A DNA stretch of 64,000 nucleotides from Mycobacterium sp. OAS707 (lineage in GTDB: Bacteria > Actinomycetota > Actinomycetes > Mycobacteriales > Mycobacteriaceae): positions 124,001 to 188,000 of the forward strand of contig NZ_JADBDS010000002.1 in NCBI RefSeq assembly GCF_014873705.1, given 5' to 3'. Shown here one piece after another: positions 49,955-59,314 of the stretch (position 1 is its first letter; every line of letters begins with the position of its first letter). A program made the position numbers and the translations under genes. The notes below the pieces were generated by a model. That model made no database searches, was not told the DNA's origin, and saw only the letters and a list, made by a program, of their open reading frames with translations.

Positions 49955-50209
49955 TTACGGGCCTACCCACGGCGGTTGGCCGTTCAGATTGTTGGCGTCG
50001 ACGACGAAGCAGGGCATGCTCCCGCCGAAACCCAAGACGCCGACGGTCTGGCAGCGCTGGAAGGTGCCGTCGGGTGCGATGGGTCCGTCGCATATCTCCC
50101 CGCCGCCCCACGGCGTCCATCCGCTCTGGCATCCAGCGTTGGCCGGAGCGGCCAACGCGACGCCGCTCGCTACCAACCCGCTGACCGCTAGTGCGACAAG
50201 TGCTTTCAT
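49955..50209 (-). CDS. Small secreted protein of unknown function
   Basis: 84 residues. The signal peptide is residues 1-25 (MKALVALAVSGLVASGVALA, then APANA). The mature part of about 59 residues has four Cys (GCQSG, ICDGP, RCQTV, PCFVV) in a pattern C-x-C-x-C-x-C that suggests two disulfides, with conserved WTPWGGGEICDGPIAPDG. Similar short CDGPI-containing secreted proteins are common in mycobacteria, and none has a known role. It faces apa, ending 20 bases from the apa stop. Confidence 0.8.
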   Translation of the reverse strand: MKALVALAVSGLVASGVALAAPANAGCQSGWTPWGGGEICDGPIAPDGTFQRCQTVGVLGFGGSMPCFVVDANNLNGQPPWVGP

Positions 50210-50390
50210 TGTTCACCCCTTATTTCGCTGTCCCCGGCCCGTTATATCCAGGTTATGCCGTCGTGACCGATTGCGAATCGGGATTTTTCCTACGGATTCC
50301 GCGGCGTTCGACGACCTGCGGAAACAATTGACGTTCTGGCCCATTTCGGGGGTCAGCAACCTTACCCGCGGCCGGTATACCGTCTACATC

Positions 50391-50669
50391 ATGATTTGGC
50401 ACGTCATCTGGATGCTCATTCTCGGATTGATTGTCGGCGCGATCGCTCGATTCATCGTGCCCGGCAAGCACGACATGGGCTTGATCCTGACAGCGCTACT
50501 CGGGATCGTGGGCGGCTATGTCGGCGGCACGTTAGGCAGCGTTGTCTTTCCGCCGCACGAATTCACGGTCACCCCACCGATCAATCATTCCTTCCTCGGC
50601 GCCCTCGTTGGGGCAGTGATCCTGTTGCTGGTCTTCGGCTTCGTGAAGGGACGAACGTCTAAGACTTAG
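50391..50669 (+). CDS. GlsB/YeaQ/YmgE-family small membrane protein (Rv1861 type)
   Basis: 92 residues with three membrane segments ([60 protein letters not shown]). [19 protein letters not shown] is the family hallmark. It is often called transglycosylase-associated, without proof. TACCGT (50378-50383) ends 7 bases before ATG 50391, a leaderless arrangement. The rest of the 181-base gap between this gene and the divergent secreted-protein gene shows nothing clear. Confidence 0.85.
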   Translation: MIWHVIWMLILGLIVGAIARFIVPGKHDMGLILTALLGIVGGYVGGTLGSVVFPPHEFTVTPPINHSFLGALVGAVILLLVFGFVKGRTSKT

Positions 50670-50701
50670 CCCGAGTCGCGACGGGCGCGCACCATAGGTG
50701 G

Positions 50702-51718
50702 ATGGCCGCCCCAACCATGACCGCGTGGCGGGTTCGTCGACCGGGCCCGCTCACCACTCGCCCGCTGGATCGCGTCACTGTCGGGGTGCCTCGGCCGGGG
50801 TCGGGCGAACTCCTGGTCGCCGTGCACGCCTGCGGCGTGTGCCGCACCGATCTCCACGTGACCGAAGGCGACCTGTCGGTGCACCGCGCTGGTGTGGTCC
50901 CCGGCCACGAGGTGGTCGGTGAGGTCGCCGAAGTCGGCCCCGATGCCGGCGACGAGTTCACCGTCGGCGACCGAGTCGGCATCGCGTGGCTGCGTCACAC
51001 CTGCGGGCAGTGCAAGTTCTGCATCCGCGGGCAGGAGAATCTCTGCCCAGAGTCCCGCTACACGGGCTGGGACGCCGATGGTGGATACGCCGAATTCACC
51101 ACTGTCCCTGCAGCTTTCGCGCATCATCTGCCCTCGGGGTATTCCAACACCGAATTGGCTCCATTGCTGTGCGCGGGCATCATCGGCTACCGCTCACTGC
51201 AGCGAGCCGAGCTGCCTGCGGGCGGCCGGCTCGGCATCTACGGGTTCGGCGGCAGCGCCCATCTCACTGCCCAGGTGGCCATCGCGCAGGGCGCAGAGGT
51301 ACATGTCATGACCCGCGGCGAGCATGCCCGCGAGTTGGCGCTGTCACTGGGTGCGGCCTCGGCGCAGGGATCCACCGACCGGCCGCCGGTGCCACTGGAC
51401 TCCGCGATTCTGTTCGCGCCCGTCGGCGATCTGGTGCTGCCCGCGCTCGAGGCCCTCGACCGAGGCGGCACGCTGGCGATCGCGGGCATCTATCTCAGCG
51501 ACATCCCGGCGCTGAACTACGAGCGCCACCTGTTCCAAGAGCGTCAGGTGCGATCGGTGACGTCCAACACCCGCAACGACGCCCGCGAGTTCCTCGCGTT
51601 CGCCGGTCAGCACCACATCGACGTGACCAGCCCGGAATATCCGCTCGCGCAAGCGGATACGGCACTGTCGGACCTGAGCGAGGGCCGCATCGCAGGCGCA
51701 GCGGTGCTGTTGGTCTAG
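50702..51718 (+). CDS. adhA: Zinc-dependent alcohol dehydrogenase
   Basis: 338 residues. The catalytic zinc site has Cys in [11 protein letters not shown], His-Glu in GHEVVGEV and the later Cys in LLCAGIIGY. The structural zinc is [15 protein letters not shown]. The NAD(P) fold has [17 protein letters not shown], a variant of GxGxxG. It is a medium-chain dehydrogenase of the type oxidising primary or cinnamyl-type alcohols; the natural substrate is unknown. ATG 50717 is an alternative start. It ends in a CTAG shared with the convergent gene. Confidence 0.93.
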   Translation: MAAPTMTAWRVRRPGPLTTRPLDRVTVGVPRPGSGELLVAVHACGVCRTDLHVTEGDLSVHRAGVVPGHEVVGEVAEVGPDAGDEFTVGDRVGIAWLRHTCGQCKFCIRGQENLCPESRYTGWDADGGYAEFTTVPAAFAHHLPSGYSNTELAPLLCAGIIGYRSLQRAELPAGGRLGIYGFGGSAHLTAQVAIAQGAEVHVMTRGEHARELALSLGAASAQGSTDRPPVPLDSAILFAPVGDLVLPALEALDRGGTLAIAGIYLSDIPALNYERHLFQERQVRSVTSNTRNDAREFLAFAGQHHIDVTSPEYPLAQADTALSDLSEGRIAGAAVLLV

Positions 51719-52194
51719 AGCGCTGCCAGTGCCGCGCCGAGCCGGCCACGCAGGTCACCCTCGCCGTACCAGTAGAGCGGACCGCTGCCGTCGGAAAGCA
51801 CACGGCGCAGCCGCGCCATCCCGCGTGCGCACACCGGCTGAGGAGAGTGCAGCCGCAACGTGATCGTGTCGATCAGCTCTTCGGCCGCCGCAATGTTGCG
51901 GGCGTGCAACGGAATCCGCGATGAGAAGACGGCTCCGGTGTGGGAGTCATTCACGGCCGTCCGTAGCGACCGCGCAATGGCTTCGCGTTCGGCGGTCGAC
52001 GTCAACCGCGCCTGATGCGCAGCGAGCGCGCTGCCTGCCGGAGCCGGAACACCGACGGCAAGCTGATGGTCGAACGTGTCGGCACGTAACCGCGCGATCA
52101 GCCGAGCGACCAGTGACGGCCGCGACGCAGCGCTCCGCCACTCGGCGTCGCTCACGACGGAAAACAGATCGGGCGAAATCCTGTTGTTCGACAT
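51715..52194 (-). CDS. Unknown helical protein divergent from the CGNR regulator
   Basis: 159 residues from ATG 52194, with GAGG 8 bases upstream; GTG 52200 has too short a spacing. It begins [21 protein letters not shown] and is predominantly helical with many Ala, Arg and Leu. [20 protein letters not shown] and [20 protein letters not shown] are notable. No signal peptide, membrane segment or known motif is seen. It shares a divergent intergenic region containing a palindromic operator with the CGNR gene, so it is probably that regulator's target. Confidence 0.65.
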   Translation of the reverse strand: MSNNRISPDLFSVVSDAEWRSAASRPSLVARLIARLRADTFDHQLAVGVPAPAGSALAAHQARLTSTAEREAIARSLRTAVNDSHTGAVFSSRIPLHARNIAAAEELIDTITLRLHSPQPVCARGMARLRRVLSDGSGPLYWYGEGDLRGRLGAALAAL

Positions 52195-52256
52195 CTCCAC
52201 TACCTCTTGCCTAGAAAACCGCGCTCAAACCTCGTGACTATCTAACACGCTATACC

Positions 52257-52306
52257 GGTCATGCATGACCAGTCAAGTTGATTTAACGGTCATGCGCGTT
52301 TAGACT
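52257..52306. promoter_or_regulatory. Palindromic operator and divergent promoter region
   Basis: GGTCATGCATGACC (52257-52270) is a perfect 14-base palindrome. A third GGTCATG half-site lies at 52288-52294. TAGACT (52301-52306) is a -10 ending 6 bases before ATG 52313. The operator also covers the minus-strand TAGCGT (52253-52248), a -10 candidate for the divergent gene. Binding by the CGNR protein is an inference. Confidence 0.55.
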
Positions 52307-52312
52307 GGCCGC

Positions 52313-52897
52313 ATGACGAGAGCGCCTGGGCGCTGGACTGGCGACAACGAGGAGAGACCTGCGCCGGCCCCGCTCGATCGGATCCAGTCGCTGGTGAACA
52401 CCATCGACATCGAGATCGGGCAGGACCGCCTGGCGGACCCCGACGATGCCCTGCCGTGGCTTGTCGACAACAACCTGCTGGCGCCGCGGGCCAACCTGTC
52501 GCAGGAGGACCTTGACCTCGTCCGTGCTGTGCGCGAGGCGCTACGAACAATGTTGGTACACAACGCGGGCGGGCCGCCACCGAATAAAACAGCGCTGGGC
52601 GTGTTGAGGGCCGTCGCGGACACCGGCAGCGCCCGCGCGGATCTCGGCGACGACGGTGAAATCCGCTTAGCGGCGGCCGGTGATTCGTTGCGCGAGCGAC
52701 TGGTCGGCCTGCTGCTGATCATTCGCGACGCTCAGCGCGACGGCAGTTGGGCGCGGTTGAAGGCCTGCGCAAACGACGAATGCCGGTGGGCGTTCTACGA
52801 CCGGGCGCGCAACCACGGCGGCACCTGGTGCGACATGGCGGCGTGTGGAAACAAGTTGAAAAACCGAGCGTTTCGCGCCAGGAGCAAGGCGCGCTAG
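52313..52897 (+). CDS. CGNR zinc-finger (DUF1470-type) putative regulator
   Basis: 194 residues. The N-terminal domain (residues about 22-120) is the helical ABATE-like part (LVNTIDIEIGQDRL, DPDDALPWLVDNNLL, LDLVRAVREALRTML). The C-terminal CGNR zinc finger has CANDECRWAFYDRARN, then WCDMAACGNKLKNRAFR, i.e. C-x4-C and C-x4-C. The family is thought to act as ligand-sensing DNA-binding regulators. It is probably leaderless (TAGACT 6 bases before the ATG). It is placed beside a perfect palindrome with an extra half-site. Its stop abuts that of the convergent CAAX protease gene with no base between. Confidence 0.85.
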   Translation: MTRAPGRWTGDNEERPAPAPLDRIQSLVNTIDIEIGQDRLADPDDALPWLVDNNLLAPRANLSQEDLDLVRAVREALRTMLVHNAGGPPPNKTALGVLRAVADTGSARADLGDDGEIRLAAAGDSLRERLVGLLLIIRDAQRDGSWARLKACANDECRWAFYDRARNHGGTWCDMAACGNKLKNRAFRARSKAR

Positions 52898-53647
52898 TCA
52901 GGTCGACAGGTGCCACACCAGGGCGGCGGCCAATGCGCCCAGCCCGTTGAGCGACCAGTGCAATGCAATCGGGGCGATCAGGCTGCCGCTGCGCCTGCGC
53001 AGCCAGGTGAACACGAAACCAGCGAACGCAGTCGCCGCGACCGCAAGCACCACACCCGCGACCGTGCCGAACACGCCACCGCCGAAGATCCGGGTGAAGC
53101 CGACGTTGCTGCTGGTCAGGCCCAGCGATGTGGCGATGTGCCACAGGCCGAACAGCAACGAGCCCGCCGCCGCCACGCCGCGGAAGCCCCAGGCGCGGTT
53201 GAGTGCGCCGTGCAGAACGCCGCGAAACGCGAGTTCCTCCGGGATGACGGTCTGCAGCGGGATGATCACCATCGAGGCGATCAGCGCGCCCGACACCGTC
53301 GCGTAGTTGTTGTTCATGAACATCGGCCGGGTCCAGGGCAGCAGCATGCCGACCGCGATCACGGTCAACACCACCGCTACAGCGGCAACCGCGTAACCGG
53401 CGCCTGCCTTCCAGTGTTCGCGGCTCAGGCCGAGTTCAGCCCAGCCGAGACCACGCGAACGCACCAGGATCAGCAGGCCGACCGCGGCCGCGGGCACGGT
53501 GGCGATGCCGGCCCATGGCGTCGTGAAGTGCGCGATCACATTGGTCAGCGCCAACACCACCACGACCACGCCGATGTCGACATAGGTGCGCATGTGGTGC
53601 AACGCAGCCAACTGGCCCACGACGGGGGCCACCACCTGCTCGGACAT
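52898..53647 (-). CDS. CPBP/ABI-family intramembrane protease (Rv1863c type)
   Basis: 249 residues with about seven membrane segments. The family's catalytic motifs are present: EELAFRG (EExxxR), FGLWHIA and HWSLN. These form a glutamate-type intramembrane peptidase related to eukaryotic CAAX protease Rce1. No prenylation is known in bacteria, and the substrate is unknown. It lies 27 bases after the phosphoketolase gene on the same strand, so it may be read with it. Confidence 0.88.
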   Translation of the reverse strand: MSEQVVAPVVGQLAALHHMRTYVDIGVVVVVLALTNVIAHFTTPWAGIATVPAAAVGLLILVRSRGLGWAELGLSREHWKAGAGYAVAAVAVVLTVIAVGMLLPWTRPMFMNNNYATVSGALIASMVIIPLQTVIPEELAFRGVLHGALNRAWGFRGVAAAGSLLFGLWHIATSLGLTSSNVGFTRIFGGGVFGTVAGVVLAVAATAFAGFVFTWLRRRSGSLIAPIALHWSLNGLGALAAALVWHLST

Positions 53648-53674
53648 TGCACCCGAGTATACGGGTGGCCGCTG

Positions 53675-56065
53675 TCACCGCTCGAAGGCAGAATCCCAGG
53701 TCCAACCCGATATCTTCGGGTCGTCCTCGCCGTGCTCGCGGGTGTAGCGCCGGGCGGCCAACCGGGCATCGAGCATCCGCTGACGGAGCACTGCGGCGCG
53801 GTTGGCGAGCCCGGGCACCCGGTCGATGACGTCGAGCACCAGATGGAACCGGTCGAGGTCGTTGAGCATCACCATGTCGAAGGGTGTCGTCGTGGTGCCG
53901 CGCTCCTTGAACCCACGCACGTGCATCTGCGCGTGGTTGGCCCGGCGATACGTCAGCCGGTGAATCAGCCACGGGTAGCCGTGGTAGGCGAAGATCACCG
54001 GCGTGTCGGTGGTGAACAACGAGTTGAACTCGTGGTCCGAAAGCCCGTGCGGGTGTTCGGAATCCGGTTGCAGCCGCATGATGTCGACGACGTTGATCAC
54101 ACGGACCGCCAACTCGGGCAGTTCGCGCCGCAGGATGTCGGCGGCGGCCAGCGTCTCCAGCGTCGGGATGTCGCCCGCGCATGCCAGCACCACATCCGGC
54201 TCACCGGTGGCGCTGCTGGCCCACTCCCAGATCCCGAGCCCCCGCGTGCAGTGGGCGATCGCGGCGTCCATGTCCAGGTACGTCAGCGCCGGTTGCTTGC
54301 CCGCCACGATCACGTTGACGTAGTCGCGGCTGCGCAGGCAGTGATCGGCGACCGAGAGCAACGTGTTGGCGTCCGGCGGCAGGTACACCCGTACCACTTC
54401 GGCCCGTTTGTTCGCGACGTGATCGATGAACCCGGGATCCTGGTGCGAAGCCCCGTTGTGGTCCTGACGCCAAACATGGGATGTCAGAAGATAATTCAGT
54501 GACGCGATCGGCTGCCGCCATGGCAGTTCCCGGTTGCGGGTCAGCCACTTGGCGTGCTGGTTGAGCATCGAGTCGACGATGTGCACGAACGCCTCGTAGC
54601 AGTTGAACAGTCCGTGCCTGCCGGTCAGCAGGTAGCCCTCGAGCCAGCCCTGGCACAGATGCTCAGAGAGCACCTCCATGACGCGGCCTTCGGGCCCGAG
54701 GTTCTCGTCGTCGGGCCCGGTTTCCGCCAGCCACGCCTTGTCGGTCGCCTCGAAGACCGCCGCGAGCCGGTTCGACGCGGTTTCGTCGGGCCCCATCAAC
54801 CGGAACCGGTCGGGGTTGCGGGCGATCACGTCACGAAGGAACGTGCCGAGCACACGGGTGGCCTCGGCGGTTGACGCCGCGGGGTTGTCCACCGCGACGG
54901 CGTAGTCGGCGAAATCGGGCAGATCGAGATCGCGCAGCAGCAGCCCGCCGTTGGCGTGTGGATTCGCACTCATTCGGCGCTGCCCCGTCGGTGCCAGCGC
55001 CCGCAGCTCGGGCCGCAGCACGCCCTGCTCGTCGAACAGTTCTTCGGGCGCATAACTGCGCAGCCACGTCTCGAGCTGCGCCATGTGCTCGGGGTTGGTG
55101 TGCGTCTCGGACAACGGCACCTGATGCGACCGCCAGGTGTCCTCGACCTTCTTGCCGTCCACCTCCTTCGGGCCCGTCCAGCCCTTGGGGGTGCGCATGA
55201 TGATCATCGGCCACAGGGGCCTGCCCGCCTCACCGTCCAGCCGCGCCGCCTGCTGGATCGCGCCGATCTGATCGAACGCCTCGTCCAACGCGGTGGCCAG
55301 CTGCTGATGCACGTTTGTCGGATCGTCCCCGGCGACCGTGATCGGCCGGTAGCCGTATCCGTAGAACAGTGATTCCAACTCCTCCTGCGGGATGCGCGCC
55401 AGCACCGTCGGGTTGGCGATCTTGTAGCCGTTGAGGTGCAGGATCGGCAGCACCGCGCCGTCGGTGACGGGATTAAGGAACTTGTTCGAATGCCAGCTCG
55501 TCGCCAGGGGACCCGTCTCGGCCTCGCCGTCGCCGATCACGCACGCCACGATCAGATCCGGGTTGTCGAAGGCGGCGCCGTAGGCGTGCACCAGCGCGTA
55601 GCCGAGCTCACCGCCCTCGTGGATCGAGCCTGGCGTCTCCGCGGCGACATGGCTGGGGATGCCACCGGGAAATGAGAACTGGCGGAACAACTTTCGCAGT
55701 CCGTCGACATCTTCCTCGATGCCCGAGTACACCTCGCTGTAGGTGCCCTCCAGATATGCGTTCGCAACCAGGCCTGGACCGCCGTGGCCTGGACCGGTGA
55801 CGTAGATGACGTTGAGGTCGCGGTGCCGGATGACACGGTTCAGGTGCGCGTACACCAGGTTCAGCCCTGGCGTGGTGCCCCAGTGGCCGAGCAGCCGCGG
55901 TTTGATGTGCTCGGCGACCAATGGGTCACGCAGCAGCGGGTTGTCGAGCAGATAGATCTGGCCAACCGACAGGTAATTGGCAGCGCGCCAGTAGGCGTTG
56001 ATCAGTTCGAGTTCGCGATCGGACAGCGTCGGGGAAAGGGCTTGGGCGGTCACTTGGTTCATCAT
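53675..56065 (-). CDS. xfp: Phosphoketolase (xylulose/fructose 6-phosphate)
   Basis: 796 residues, the full XFP length. The thiamine diphosphate site shows [19 protein letters not shown], and the N-terminus has [31 protein letters not shown] and [10 protein letters not shown]. The C-terminus includes [15 protein letters not shown] and NPGGHGGP-like family signatures in modified form. It splits xylulose 5-phosphate (or fructose 6-phosphate) with phosphate to acetyl phosphate plus a triose or tetrose phosphate. No acetate kinase or phosphotransacetylase gene adjoins. From memory it is absent from this place in M. tuberculosis. Confidence 0.95.
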   Translation of the reverse strand: MMNQVTAQALSPTLSDRELELINAYWRAANYLSVGQIYLLDNPLLRDPLVAEHIKPRLLGHWGTTPGLNLVYAHLNRVIRHRDLNVIYVTGPGHGGPGLVANAYLEGTYSEVYSGIEEDVDGLRKLFRQFSFPGGIPSHVAAETPGSIHEGGELGYALVHAYGAAFDNPDLIVACVIGDGEAETGPLATSWHSNKFLNPVTDGAVLPILHLNGYKIANPTVLARIPQEELESLFYGYGYRPITVAGDDPTNVHQQLATALDEAFDQIGAIQQAARLDGEAGRPLWPMIIMRTPKGWTGPKEVDGKKVEDTWRSHQVPLSETHTNPEHMAQLETWLRSYAPEELFDEQGVLRPELRALAPTGQRRMSANPHANGGLLLRDLDLPDFADYAVAVDNPAASTAEATRVLGTFLRDVIARNPDRFRLMGPDETASNRLAAVFEATDKAWLAETGPDDENLGPEGRVMEVLSEHLCQGWLEGYLLTGRHGLFNCYEAFVHIVDSMLNQHAKWLTRNRELPWRQPIASLNYLLTSHVWRQDHNGASHQDPGFIDHVANKRAEVVRVYLPPDANTLLSVADHCLRSRDYVNVIVAGKQPALTYLDMDAAIAHCTRGLGIWEWASSATGEPDVVLACAGDIPTLETLAAADILRRELPELAVRVINVVDIMRLQPDSEHPHGLSDHEFNSLFTTDTPVIFAYHGYPWLIHRLTYRRANHAQMHVRGFKERGTTTTPFDMVMLNDLDRFHLVLDVIDRVPGLANRAAVLRQRMLDARLAARRYTREHGEDDPKISGWTWDSAFER

Positions 56066-56137
56066 CGTCTCGGCGGGTGAACAGCAGTAGGGGCCTAGTA
56101 CCCGAATCGCTGAACCTCAAGCATTAGCCTGACGGTC

Positions 56138-57022
56138 GTGCTCGGATTCGCGGTGCCGCAGTTCGGGGAGTCAGCCGCCTTGGCCGTCGGCGAGCTCGCC
56201 CGTTACGCGTCGACAGCCGAACAACTCGGCGCCGACAGCCTCTGGGTGGGGGACAGGCTGCTGGCAGCGGTCAATCCGACCGTCGGCTACGTCGGCTCAG
56301 ACACCGTGCCCGAGGAGTTTCGCACCAACCTGGATCCGTTCATCGCGCTGACGGTGGCTGCTACCGCCACCACCACGGCCCGGCTGGGCAGCAGCGTGTT
56401 CGTGGCGCCGTGGTACCCGCCGGTGCAGTTGGCCCGGCAGTTGACGAGCATCGACGTGATCAGCGGCGGCCGCCTGCTGCCCGGGTTCGGCATCGGCTGG
56501 TCACCCGAGGAGTACCAGGCCGCAGGCGCACCGTTTCGTCGCCGCGGCGCACAACTCGACGAACTCCTGGACACCCTCCATGCGCTGTGGACCGCCAATC
56601 CGGTTCGACATGACGGCGACCGGTGGGCCATCCCCGAATCATGGGTGAACCTCAAGCCGATTCAGCGTCCGCACCCGCCGATCTATCTGGGCGCGTTCAC
56701 GCCCGCCGGTCTGGCCCGCATCGGCAGGCGCGCCGACGGCTGGATGGCCGGGGTGAACGTGCCGGCAAACGTGAGCCTCGACATGCTGCGCTGGCAGCGG
56801 CACACGATCGACGAGGCGGCCCGCGCCGCCGGCCGTGACCCTTCGACGATCCACACCTACGTGCGGGTCAACGTCGCCGAGGGCACACCGGTCGACACGG
56901 TCGCCGATGCCGTTGCGCTGCTGGCCGACAACGGCTATCCCGACGCGTTCGTCGACCTGCAGTACGTGGCGACCGACACCGACGCCCACTTGGCCTGGGT
57001 GGAACGGCTGCTGGCCCGGTGA
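56138..57022 (+). CDS. LLM-class F420-dependent oxidoreductase
   Basis: 294 residues. It is a luciferase-like barrel with LGADSLWVGDRLLAAVNP, LGSSVFVAPWYPPVQLARQLTS in two parts, DVISGGRLLPGFGIGWSPEEY and PPIYLGAFTPAGLARIGRRADGW. TAGCCT (56125-56130) ends 7 bases before GTG 56138, a leaderless arrangement. It overlaps the CoA-transferase gene in GTGA, and with the thiolase gene it forms a three-gene operon. It may reduce an enoyl or keto intermediate of the same pathway. Confidence 0.87.
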   Translation: MLGFAVPQFGESAALAVGELARYASTAEQLGADSLWVGDRLLAAVNPTVGYVGSDTVPEEFRTNLDPFIALTVAATATTTARLGSSVFVAPWYPPVQLARQLTSIDVISGGRLLPGFGIGWSPEEYQAAGAPFRRRGAQLDELLDTLHALWTANPVRHDGDRWAIPESWVNLKPIQRPHPPIYLGAFTPAGLARIGRRADGWMAGVNVPANVSLDMLRWQRHTIDEAARAAGRDPSTIHTYVRVNVAEGTPVDTVADAVALLADNGYPDAFVDLQYVATDTDAHLAWVERLLAR

Positions 57023-59310
57023 GAAAAGGACTTCTCGAGGGCGTTCGGGTGCTCGACAGCGGCGGCGCGGACTCCGATGCAGTCAGCCGGCTGTTCGCCG
57101 ACCTCGGCGCCGACGTGCTGAAAATCGAGCCCCCGCAAGGCAGTCCGGCGCGACAGGCGCTGCCCAGCATGGGCGGCGTGAGCATTCCGTTCGCGTTACA
57201 GAACGCCAACAAGCGCGGCGCGGTACTCGATCCAGGCGATGCCACCGATCGCGAACGGCTGATCGAGCTGGCAGGCTCGGCCGACATCGTGGTGGACGAC
57301 GGGACGTTGGCCGCCTATGGCACCTCGTGTGCGGCGCTGGCCGAGCAGTTCGAGCAGCTGGTGGCAGTGTCGGTCACGGATTTCGGGGCAACAGGCCCGC
57401 ACGCGTCGTGGCAGGCGACCGACGCGGTGCTGTACGCCATGTCGACCGCGCTGTCGCGCAGCGGTCCGACCTCGGGCACGCCGGTGCTGCCGCCGCTCGG
57501 AATTGCGTCGGCCACCGCAGCGGTGCAGGCCGCATGGGCCGCCCTCGCCGCCTTCTATCACCGATTGCGTTGTGGCACAGGTGAATACATCGATTTCTCC
57601 CGATACGAGGCGGTGGTGCAGTCACTCGACCCGCCGTTCGGCTCGGAGGGGCAGGCGGCTGTGGGGCTGAAGAAGTCCAACGAGCTGTGGCGTGGCAGGC
57701 CGCGCAATCAGCAGCTGTACCCGATCTTTGCGTGCCGGGACGGATATGTGCGCATCTGTCTGCTGTCACCACGGCAGTGGCGGGGCATGCGGGCGTGGCT
57801 GGGTCAGCCCGAGCAGTTCGCCGACCCGAAGTTCGACACCATCGCGGCGCGATACGCGGCATCGCGCGAGTTGAACGAGGCTCTCGCGGAATTGTGCGAC
57901 GGGCAGACGATGGCCGACCTGGTTACCGAGGGGCAGCGCCGCGGGGTGCCGATCGCAGCGGTGCTCACGCCGGCGCAGGCGCTGTCGTCCGAGCATTTCC
58001 AGGCCGTCGGGGCGCTGGTCGATGTCGAACCGGGCCTTTCGGTCCCGGTTGGGCCGTTCGTCGTCGACGGCGCGCACGCCGGATACACCGACCCTGCGCC
58101 GTCGCTCGGCGCCGACCAAACAGTCTGGGCGACAGAGCGTCCCGAGCGGACCGCGGCCGGTGCCACCACTCGGCCGTTCGAGGGAATGCGGATCCTCGAC
58201 CTCGGTGTGATCGTGGCGGGCGGGGAGCTTGGCCGGTTGTTCGCCGACCTCGGTGCCGAGGTCATCAAGATCGAGAGCGCCGCGTATCCCGACGGCTTGC
58301 GTCAGACCCCGCCTGGCATGGTGATGAGCAGGTCGTGGGCGTTGACCCATCGCAATGAATACAGCCTCGGCCTGGATCTGCGGCATCCCTCGGGTGGCGC
58401 ATTGTTCGAGAGGTTGGTCGCAGGCGCCGACGCGGTGTTCGCCAACTTCAAGCCGGGAACGCTTGCGTCGCTTGGTTTTTCCTACCAGCGGCTGCGTGAG
58501 CTCAACCCGCGCATCGTGCTAGCGGAGAGCAGCGCGTTCGGGGCCACCGGCCCGTGGAGCGAGCGGATGGGCTACGGCCCGCTTGTGCGGGCCACCACCG
58601 GCGTGACCTGGCTGTGGACCTCGAAGGACGCACCGCTCGGCAGCTTCTACGATGCGACCACGATCTTCCCCGATCACGTGTCGGCCAGGCTCACCGCGGT
58701 CGCGGCATTGGCCGCGCTGATCGGCCGCGACCACACCGGATCCGGCGCGCACGTACATATTTCACAGGCCGAGGCCGCGGTGAACCAACTGGCCACCTCC
58801 TATGTCGCCGACGAGGCCCGCGCCGCGGGCCAACCGATCGTCGACGATCCCGCGGTGCATGTGGTTTGCCCGTGCGAAGGCGACGACGAGTGGTGCGTGA
58901 TCTCGCTGCGTGACGATTCCGACCGCGCAGCGCTGTCGGCGGTCACCGGCGGGCTGGAACCCGCTGACTGGACGCGGACCCGCGACAAGACGGACGTCGC
59001 GCATTCACTGCAACGCGCGGGGGTGCCGGCCGCCCCGATGTACCGGGCCGTCGATGTGCTGGCCGACCCACAGCTGACGCATCGAAACATGTTCAGCGAC
59101 ATGGCTCATCCGCTGTTCGACGCGCCGATGCCGACCGAGACCGGACCCGCGCCCTATATCCACATCCCACCCGCCGAACTGCGCCCCGCCCCGATGCCGG
59201 GCGAGCACACGATCGAAATCTGCCAGAAGCTGCTGTCCCTCGACGCGGACGAGACCGATCGACTGCTCGCCGACGGAGTTTTGTTCACTCACCAGGAGAG
59301 ACCAAACTAG
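57019..59310 (+). CDS. Fused double class III CoA-transferase (CaiB/BaiF type, Rv1866 type)
   Basis: 763 residues: two CoA-transferase family III units in tandem. The first (about 1-370) has EGVRVLDSGGADSDAVSRLFADLGADVLKIEPP. The second (about 385-763) has FEGMRILDLGVIVAGGELGRLFADLGAEVIKIES, each written here in parts of the family's start motif. Class III enzymes move CoA between carboxylic acids through an aspartyl anhydride. In the homodimeric enzymes two chains interlock; here one chain supplies both. The first unit looks more diverged. Substrate unknown; neighbours suggest catabolism of an unusual acid. Confidence 0.9.
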   Translation: MRKGLLEGVRVLDSGGADSDAVSRLFADLGADVLKIEPPQGSPARQALPSMGGVSIPFALQNANKRGAVLDPGDATDRERLIELAGSADIVVDDGTLAAYGTSCAALAEQFEQLVAVSVTDFGATGPHASWQATDAVLYAMSTALSRSGPTSGTPVLPPLGIASATAAVQAAWAALAAFYHRLRCGTGEYIDFSRYEAVVQSLDPPFGSEGQAAVGLKKSNELWRGRPRNQQLYPIFACRDGYVRICLLSPRQWRGMRAWLGQPEQFADPKFDTIAARYAASRELNEALAELCDGQTMADLVTEGQRRGVPIAAVLTPAQALSSEHFQAVGALVDVEPGLSVPVGPFVVDGAHAGYTDPAPSLGADQTVWATERPERTAAGATTRPFEGMRILDLGVIVAGGELGRLFADLGAEVIKIESAAYPDGLRQTPPGMVMSRSWALTHRNEYSLGLDLRHPSGGALFERLVAGADAVFANFKPGTLASLGFSYQRLRELNPRIVLAESSAFGATGPWSERMGYGPLVRATTGVTWLWTSKDAPLGSFYDATTIFPDHVSARLTAVAALAALIGRDHTGSGAHVHISQAEAAVNQLATSYVADEARAAGQPIVDDPAVHVVCPCEGDDEWCVISLRDDSDRAALSAVTGGLEPADWTRTRDKTDVAHSLQRAGVPAAPMYRAVDVLADPQLTHRNMFSDMAHPLFDAPMPTETGPAPYIHIPPAELRPAPMPGEHTIEICQKLLSLDADETDRLLADGVLFTHQERPN

Positions 59311-59314
59311 ACCC

